This document shows, piece by piece, positions 58,001 through 64,000 of a stretch of 64,000 nucleotides of DNA (the first letter of the stretch is position 1; each line of letters starts with the position of its first letter). A model generated the notes under the pieces. The model did not search any database and was not told where the DNA came from. It saw nothing but the letters and a program-made list of their open reading frames with translations. The position numbers and the translations under genes are program-made. The stretch is from Leptodontidium sp. MPI-SDFR-AT-0119 (lineage: Eukaryota > Ascomycota > Leotiomycetes > Helotiales > Leptodontidiaceae). The stretch covers positions 2,356,001 to 2,420,000 of the forward strand of contig JAHLEZ010000012.1 of NCBI GenBank assembly GCA_020726505.1, read 5' to 3'.

Positions 58001-60364
58001 TATTCGGAATCCGGATCTTTGAAGCTGGGGTGATCGAACGCATAGAAGGTTAGTTAGACAAGAAGTCTAAATTGTTCCGAATGCAAGAGGAGAGGAATGT
58101 CAAAATGTCGGGTTGGAATTAGCTGAAACACCCGAAGTTGATATCGATAACAATGCGATGAAGTCAGTTGATGTCAGAAGACACATAATCGAATCTAGAA
58201 CTTCTGTCTAGTCTGGTATGGCCTGGAGTAGGAGTTTGGAGAATAAAGCAGTAAGAAATAAAGTGCACACGAAGTATACGCGCACTTCAAAACGATCTAG
58301 AAGCATGCCAAGAGAAGCATTGTAGGTTTAGTTTAGTTCGTTCACGATACTTCATACTTTTACGAGTACCGTACCGTACTTCTGGATTATGACATGAGGC
58401 TGCTAGCCTCTGCTTTGAATCGACTGGGTGTGTGACTTTGGTGGACGGACGGACGGGGAATTATATGAAACTCCAATCCAATGTGTGATGTGATGCATGG
58501 TTGGCTTTGCTTTGGGTTGACCCGCCCCCCCTTTTTTTTATTCTATGGATAGATTCTCATGTCATGTCATCCCAACTCCTTATTTTCGGGCTTGAGCGGA
58601 ATCATGCAGATAGATAGATTAGTTGGGATTTTTATTTACCAGAAAGAATACAATTCCTGTAGAAGCAAGTGTGGTTAATAAACTTTATTCAATTCTATAG
58701 ATATCCAGGTCAACATGCACCTCTTTTCTGTAAGGGCGGAATATAAATAGAGAATCGACATCACAGCACAGCTTCAAGTCTATGCAAATGCCATGCCCAG
58801 AGATATCCTGGCACCGTGGAGCCCTATTCCAGCATTGTCACTCGTCCGCCAATACGCCGTTGGATCACTGCTGCTGTTCCACTGTGCAGGGTTCTGTTGG
58901 TACATCCTACTCTTGAAACACGACCGCGCTACCCACTAACCAGCCTGGGACTGGGGGAAGAGGGAACATCCAGGGCACCAGAGGGTAGGGTATTCTGCGG
59001 CGAGACGAGAGGGAGGAGAGGTAGAGGTACCGTGAGCATGTTCTGGTGGTGAGATGAGTGAGATGGGAGGTCTTGTTTGGCTACAACTTGAGTCCAATAC
59101 ATTGGGTTTGTTGTCGGTTGCAAGGCTTTGCCCTGTATTGATTTACCTTTGATTTGGTAATTCTTTGGCCTTGTCTGCTCCGATCTCTTCGCCCGGTCTT
59201 CCCCTTGCCCTCTACTCTCCCAACCTGAACCTGGCTTTTCCTGCTTGCTATCGTTTGCCCGACCATACCTATCGACCATACCTATGCCACCTCCAGTAGG
59301 TATTCAAGCCTCGTCAACTTGACTTTCTAATCCAATCCGATCATACTATATTCCATTCTCTGGCTTTCAAATTTAACCCTACCTTTACTTACCTCTACCT
59401 CCCTCTCGTCCCCATATCCCTTCATATCACTCTGTCTTGTCTTGTCTTGTCATTGTCTCTCGGCTCTGCTCTGTTGCAATCAATTCACACGCAACACAAG
59501 CGAGAACTCAAACCAAACCAAACCAGCCTAGCCGGAACACTAAACCACCTCACTCAACGCCCACGCACCTCGACCCGCTGAACCACGATTCGACCGGGCC
59601 CCTAACCCTTCCTCTCCTCTCCTAATCCTAAACCCTACTCCCGCCTACTGGACTGGACTGCTGGTAGGTACATCTACTTCAACACTTCTCCTCCTCCTCC
59701 CATCCTCCCTCCCCTACTCTCCTTTCTCTTCTATCGAATCGACGACCTCCCGTCATCTCGACCTACCTCACCCACCCCCCTCCAACTCCTTCCCAGCTTC
59801 GCTTTCCTGTATTAATGATCTGATATCAGTCTGCATGTTGGCCAGCAAACCATCAACAGCATCATCCCCTTTCTGCCTTTCCCGGAAACTTTAATCCCAG
59901 CAACTCGAATATCCCCAGTCTCAGCGCACTCCTTTCCAATCGACAAACCACCTCTATTCCCAAATCCAACCCGTCGACTGTCTGCAGACTCCCTTCGATT
60001 GCTTTACAGGATCACCGAACCTCCATCGGCATCATCTCATTTCTTCCTCTTCTCTTCGATCTTCTCTGCGCCGTCATCGAGTGACCTCACGGCCCTTTTT
60101 TAATAGATCAGACCCTTCCGTCAGAATTTTCCAAAACACGAGTCCGCCATATCCACAATCCTTCCACAACCCAACCTATCCTTGGCAACTCAAAACCTTC
60201 GAACTCTACTCTACTCTCGCCTCGATAGATTCGATCCCTTCCCGTCGAGCCCGAAATCTTGTCATTGAGTTGACAGATCTCCCTCCCGCGATACATTCGA
60301 ATACACTTCCTACCCCATCTCTCGTGCCAGATTCGAGAGATCTTTGGTGGACGAATAATCTATA
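55049..60364. other. 5.3-kb gene-poor region ending in the long leader of the PUF gene
   Basis: I see no credible gene. A 62-residue frame at 55686-55871 (with an AERAFNLVKTAFKM segment) is the only coding-like piece. A G/C-rich island at about 55960-56110 contains the palindrome GGGGGCAAGCCCCC at 56051-56064 and looks like a dispersed-repeat fragment. Simple repeats include AGCCA-type runs near 56380, GGAT/GAAAT runs near 57800-57850 and GTACC runs near 58370. From about 59280 to 60360 the plus strand is strongly pyrimidine-rich, as in the promoter and 5' leader of highly regulated fungal genes. A TATA-like ATAAATAG occurs near 58743. Confidence 0.5.
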
Positions 60365-63300
60365 ATGTCATCTGCTAGATCTGAACACCTTACGCTTGGA
60401 TATCTACCTCCGGCTACAGGCCTCACACGTTCAGGATCTTCGACTGCCAACAATTCTCCTACAGAACCTTCCAGCGGAAACGCCCTTCGATCTCCCTTTG
60501 GTTTGCCAGGTGGCTTGAATTCTACAGGTAAAATGGCCAACAACTCGCGATCGGGGGCCGGCTCTCCATCGCACGAACTGGGTGGCAGCGCGAGCAGATT
60601 GTTCTCAAAGAGGTAGGTTTGGCGTTCGGTTTGGTGGGTATTGCTAATGACAGCAGAGCACGAGAGATTCAGGCACAAGAGGGTCTTCCAGTCAACGTCT
60701 GGGGACCTCCAACCAGTGGAAATTCGACTCCTCTTCGTGAGAACATCCCCGAATCGCCAACCGATGGCTTCCCCGATTTCGCCCAACTTCCTACCCCCGA
60801 AAGCCTCCCTTCGACTGTGAGAAGAGCAAGAGCTGGTACTGTCCCATCTCGATTCTCTCCAGGTGGTGCTACAAATGGATTGGCTCTACCGTCCCTCGCA
60901 AAGTCTTCTCGACCAACACCCTCTCAAAGTCCTTTCCAAACACCTTCTCCATCTTCGATTGGTGAAATGCCAGAACATACTGCTACAGCCAGCAATGCTG
61001 CTCTACTCTCTCGACTCCGTGCTGGATCGATGCCACAAAGAAGCCAATTTTCTAACGGTGCCGGACCATTCGGACCTTCAGTGTTCTCTACAAACTGGGC
61101 GTCGGGAAGAGAGCGTACATCTACACTTGCCAGCATCGCGAGTGCGGGTTCGAATCAACCAAGCTCTCCAGCACAATCGTCATTCTCACGCGAGGGAACT
61201 GGGGAGAATGATATGCAGATGAGAACTCTGGATTACCTTGGATTGGCAGATACCCCACAACCACCTCGAGCTCAACTAGCAAATCCTTTTCTCGCGAATA
61301 TTGCAGATATCAACAAGAACAGATTCCGATCATACTCTGTGAATGCAAAGGAGAAATATGCCGAGGAGGAAGAGGAGGAGTATGGATCTGGAAACATGAC
61401 ACCATACGAGGCACAACAAGCTCAATTGCATATGCAACTTGCTGCTACGAATGCCGCCATTCAACAGCACAATCTTGCCGTTCAAGCTTTTGCCAATCAA
61501 GCTTCCGTCAACCGTCCAAGAGCTAGAACTGCAGGTGTTCTCGAATCCCCGACTTCTCGTCTCCTGAAGCATTACTACCCGTCAGCATCCCGACTCGACA
61601 ACAGCATCACTGCTTCTGATCTGGGTATGGCCGAATCTAGAGAATATGACGATCTTCCAGCCGCTGTAACTGCCATGTCTCTTGGCAGATCGAACAGCAG
61701 GAATGATCATCTCAACCCGGATGATAATTTGGAGGGACCTACCAGAGCTCTCTGGCTTGGAAGCATCCCACCATCAACCACCGTTTCGACTCTCACGGAA
61801 ATGTTCAAGGCGCATGGCCCAATCATATCTGCTCGTGTTCTTACCCACAAGAACTGCGGGTTCGTCAATTACGAACGTCTTGAGAGTGCAATGTCTGCCA
61901 AGCAATTGATGAATGGCACTGAGATCTTCCCTGGTGCTGGCCCTGTACGAATCAATTTCGCCAAGCCCCCTTCTCCTTCTGGTACTCCTGGTCCTGATGG
62001 AACATTCCCATCTCCGAGTCCTGATCCATTCAAGGAGGGTGTCAATGGTGATGCTGGTGTTATCTCGAGACCAGGAACTGCTCCATTGACCATTCCAGCT
62101 CTTCCGGATATGAGGTCGGAGATTCTGAGGATTGTTTCCGAGTTTGGTGCTACTCCAGACGACAAGATCAAGATCACACACAGTCTTGAATCTGCCATTG
62201 GTTTCAAAGGATATCAATCCGAGATCCCAGCTATTGCTGAACCATCCCACAACCGAATTCACGACGCTCCCAAGCTTCGTGATATCAGGAAGCGAATTGA
62301 TAATCAGAGCTGGTCGCAAGCAGAGATTGAAAATATCGCAACTGAGATGCTTCCAGAGATTGCAGAGTTGTCTTCCGATTATCTTGGGAATACTGTTGTT
62401 CAGAAATTGTTTGAGCATTGTTCCGATGAGATGAGGGATGCCATGTTGACCGAGATTGCTCCACATATGGCCGAGATTGGTGTTCATAAGAATGGTACTT
62501 GGGCTGCGCAGAAGATTATCGAGTGCTGCAAAACCCCCAAGCAGATGGGTATGATCATCAAGTATCTCCATCCATACACCGTCCCGCTCTTCCTCGACCA
62601 GTATGGAAATTACGTCCTCCAATGCTGCTTGAAGTTTGGATCTCCATTCAACGACTTCATCTTTGAATCCATGCTCAGTCAAATGTGGGAGATTGCTCAG
62701 GGACGGTACGGAGCCAGAGCCATGCGAGCCTGTCTTGAGAGTCACCACTCGACCAAGGAACAACAACGAATGCTCGCCGCTGCGATTGCACTTCACAGTG
62801 TTCAATTGGCTACCAATGCCAACGGTGCTCTACTCCTTACCTGGTTCCTCGACACCTGCACATTTCCTCAACGCCGCACCGTCCTTGCACCTCAACTCGT
62901 ACCAAACCTTGTCCACCTCTGCACTCACAAGGTCGCATACCTCACCGTTCTCAAGGTCATCAATCAGAAGCTCGAGGCTGATGCGAGAGATACCATTCTC
63001 CAAGCCTTGTTCTTTTCCAAGAATGATGAGACTCTCGAGGCAATCCTTTCCGATCATGCCTGTGGTGCTACATTGATCTTCAAGGTCTTGACAACTCCAT
63101 TCTTTGATGAATCCATCCGATCGGATGTTGTTGAGAACGTTCGCAATGTTCTAGTCAGACTCAAGGCTCAACCTGCTCAAGGATACAAGAGATTGATGGA
63201 TGAAGTTGGACTCTCTACTCGAAATGGCAGTCAACCTCGCGAACCATCCAGTCATTCAAACGAACGTCAAAGACCTGGATCGAATCATAGTCAAGCTCAA

Positions 63301-63798
63301 CCTCCACAGTACGGCAATCAATACTTTCCTCAGATGGCACAGCCTTACGATATGGGTATGCAGAGGACGGAGAGTATGGATTCGAACCTACCATACCCAT
63401 CGTACGGCGTTCAAGCTCAATTGTTCAATCCGGCCGTTCAGATTCCTCCCATCAACATGCAACAACTTCAATACCAGCAAACTCTTCTCGCACGAGCGGC
63501 TCCAATGAACAACTTCTACCCACCAATGCAATCTGGATTTGGATACAGTAGTCCTTCGATTGAGAATTATCGTAATCAGACCCCGATTCAACCACCTCAA
63601 CCACAGATGAGTCCAAGTCCGATGTTGGGGAGTGCATTTGGTCCTCCAGGATTTGGGAATATTGGGATGGGATATGGATACGGGATGGGTATGCAAGGAA
63701 TGGGATATATGCAGCAGGAACAACAAGTCAACTCCAGACGAGGAAGGGTAAGTTTCTGCGACGTTTGATTGGATATTGCTGACCCTTTACAGAGATGA
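60365..63798 (+). CDS. JSN1: RRM plus Pumilio (PUF) RNA-binding protein, JSN1/PUF1 type
   Basis: Three exons, 60365-60612, 60657-63747 and 63793-63798, give 1,114 residues. The last exon supplies only the final Arg and stop, giving an SRRGRR end. The first intron has a CAGCAG tandem acceptor that could add one Ser. The first 440 residues are Ser/Pro-rich and disordered. An RRM lies at about 444-515 (TRALWLGSIPPSTTVSTLTE, NCGFVNYERLESA). A Pumilio repeat domain spans about 625-930, with units such as LGNTVVQKLFEHCSD, NGTWAAQKIIECC, YGNYVLQCCLKFGS and YGARAMRACLESHH. The tail is Gln/Pro/Met/Gly-rich. JSN1-type proteins bind 3' UTRs of mRNAs, including those of membrane and mitochondrial proteins, and act in the cytoplasm. 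Confidence 0.93.
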
Positions 63799-64000
63799 TC
63801 TCATTTGTATGAAACGGGTTTTATGGGGAAAAGGAGTTTGTTTTTTCGGGTGTTGATTTTTCTGCAAGCAGTCAGAAATCTTATACAAAAAATTCCACGG
63901 CACCGACGGCAGATGCAAAACTACACTGGGATGTTGATTGACTTTTTGGTTCTTTGTTTCGTGTATACATTTGCGCTGCTGGACTGGTCAATTGTTATAT

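Noticed and set aside
59815..59840. ATCTGATATCAG as a possible extra SreA site
   Set aside because: It lacks the GATAA/GATTAGAT core of the composite element and is a simple palindrome far from iron genes.
61774..62805. Minus-strand 343-residue open frame
   Set aside because: Lies antisense over the RRM and Pumilio domains of the PUF gene, whose motifs are unmistakable.
1..64000. CRISPR arrays, bacterial operons, rRNA or tRNA genes
   Set aside because: No regularly spaced repeats, no Shine-Dalgarno layout, and no convincing tRNA B-box with a foldable context was seen by eye. A tRNA search programme would be decisive.

Overview
This window is nuclear DNA of a filamentous ascomycete (Pezizomycotina). 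The evidence is many 43-60 nt GT-AG introns with CTAAC/CTGAC branch sites, CT-rich leaders, a NACHT-ankyrin protein, WSC, 2EXR, DUF6546 and DUF4419 families, and a transposon showing the C-to-T damage of repeat-induced point mutation (RIP). The mix of families suits a leotiomycete-like fungus, but I cannot fix the species. All gene models are my own splice reconstructions from the sequence, checked by reading-frame arithmetic.

Left part (1-25 kb): the 3' part of a large NACHT-ankyrin NLR-like gene runs off the left edge. It is followed by an opsin-related seven-helix protein without the retinal lysine, a decayed DUF6546 gene broken by several frameshifts, the cohesin regulator PDS5, a secreted WSC-domain protein with an in-frame stop, the mRNA-capping guanylyltransferase, and two 2EXR-type genes. 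The second 2EXR gene is split by a 1,333-bp Tc1/mariner-like element with perfect 36-bp inverted repeats. Its transposase frame is full length but carries about ten stop codons of RIP type.

Centre (26-44.6 kb): this is an extracellular-siderophore locus. It holds a DUF1749 siderophore esterase (SidJ-like), a full-size ABCB exporter (SitT-like), an A-T-C-dA-T-C peptide synthetase of the NPS6/SidD type, and a 14-helix siderophore-iron MFS transporter (MirB/MirD-like). The peptide synthetase would assemble a fusarinine- or coprogen-type siderophore, the MFS protein would import the ferric complex, and the esterase would release iron by hydrolysing it. The ABC protein may export siderophore or precursors. 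Upstream regions of all four genes carry an exact 12-bp composite GATA element, ATCTGATWAGAT, in eight copies. It contains or nearly matches the SreA/Sre1 iron-repressor site ATCWGATAA, so the locus looks like one iron regulon with a shared 2.7-kb divergent promoter between the synthetase and the transporter.

Right part (45-64 kb): a secreted alpha/beta hydrolase, a GH75 chitosanase with a duplicated cysteine-rich tail encoded by phase-matched exons, a possible 58-residue membrane protein, a DUF4419 protein, a 5.3-kb gene-poor stretch, and a JSN1-type RRM plus Pumilio RNA-binding protein with a long pyrimidine-rich leader.
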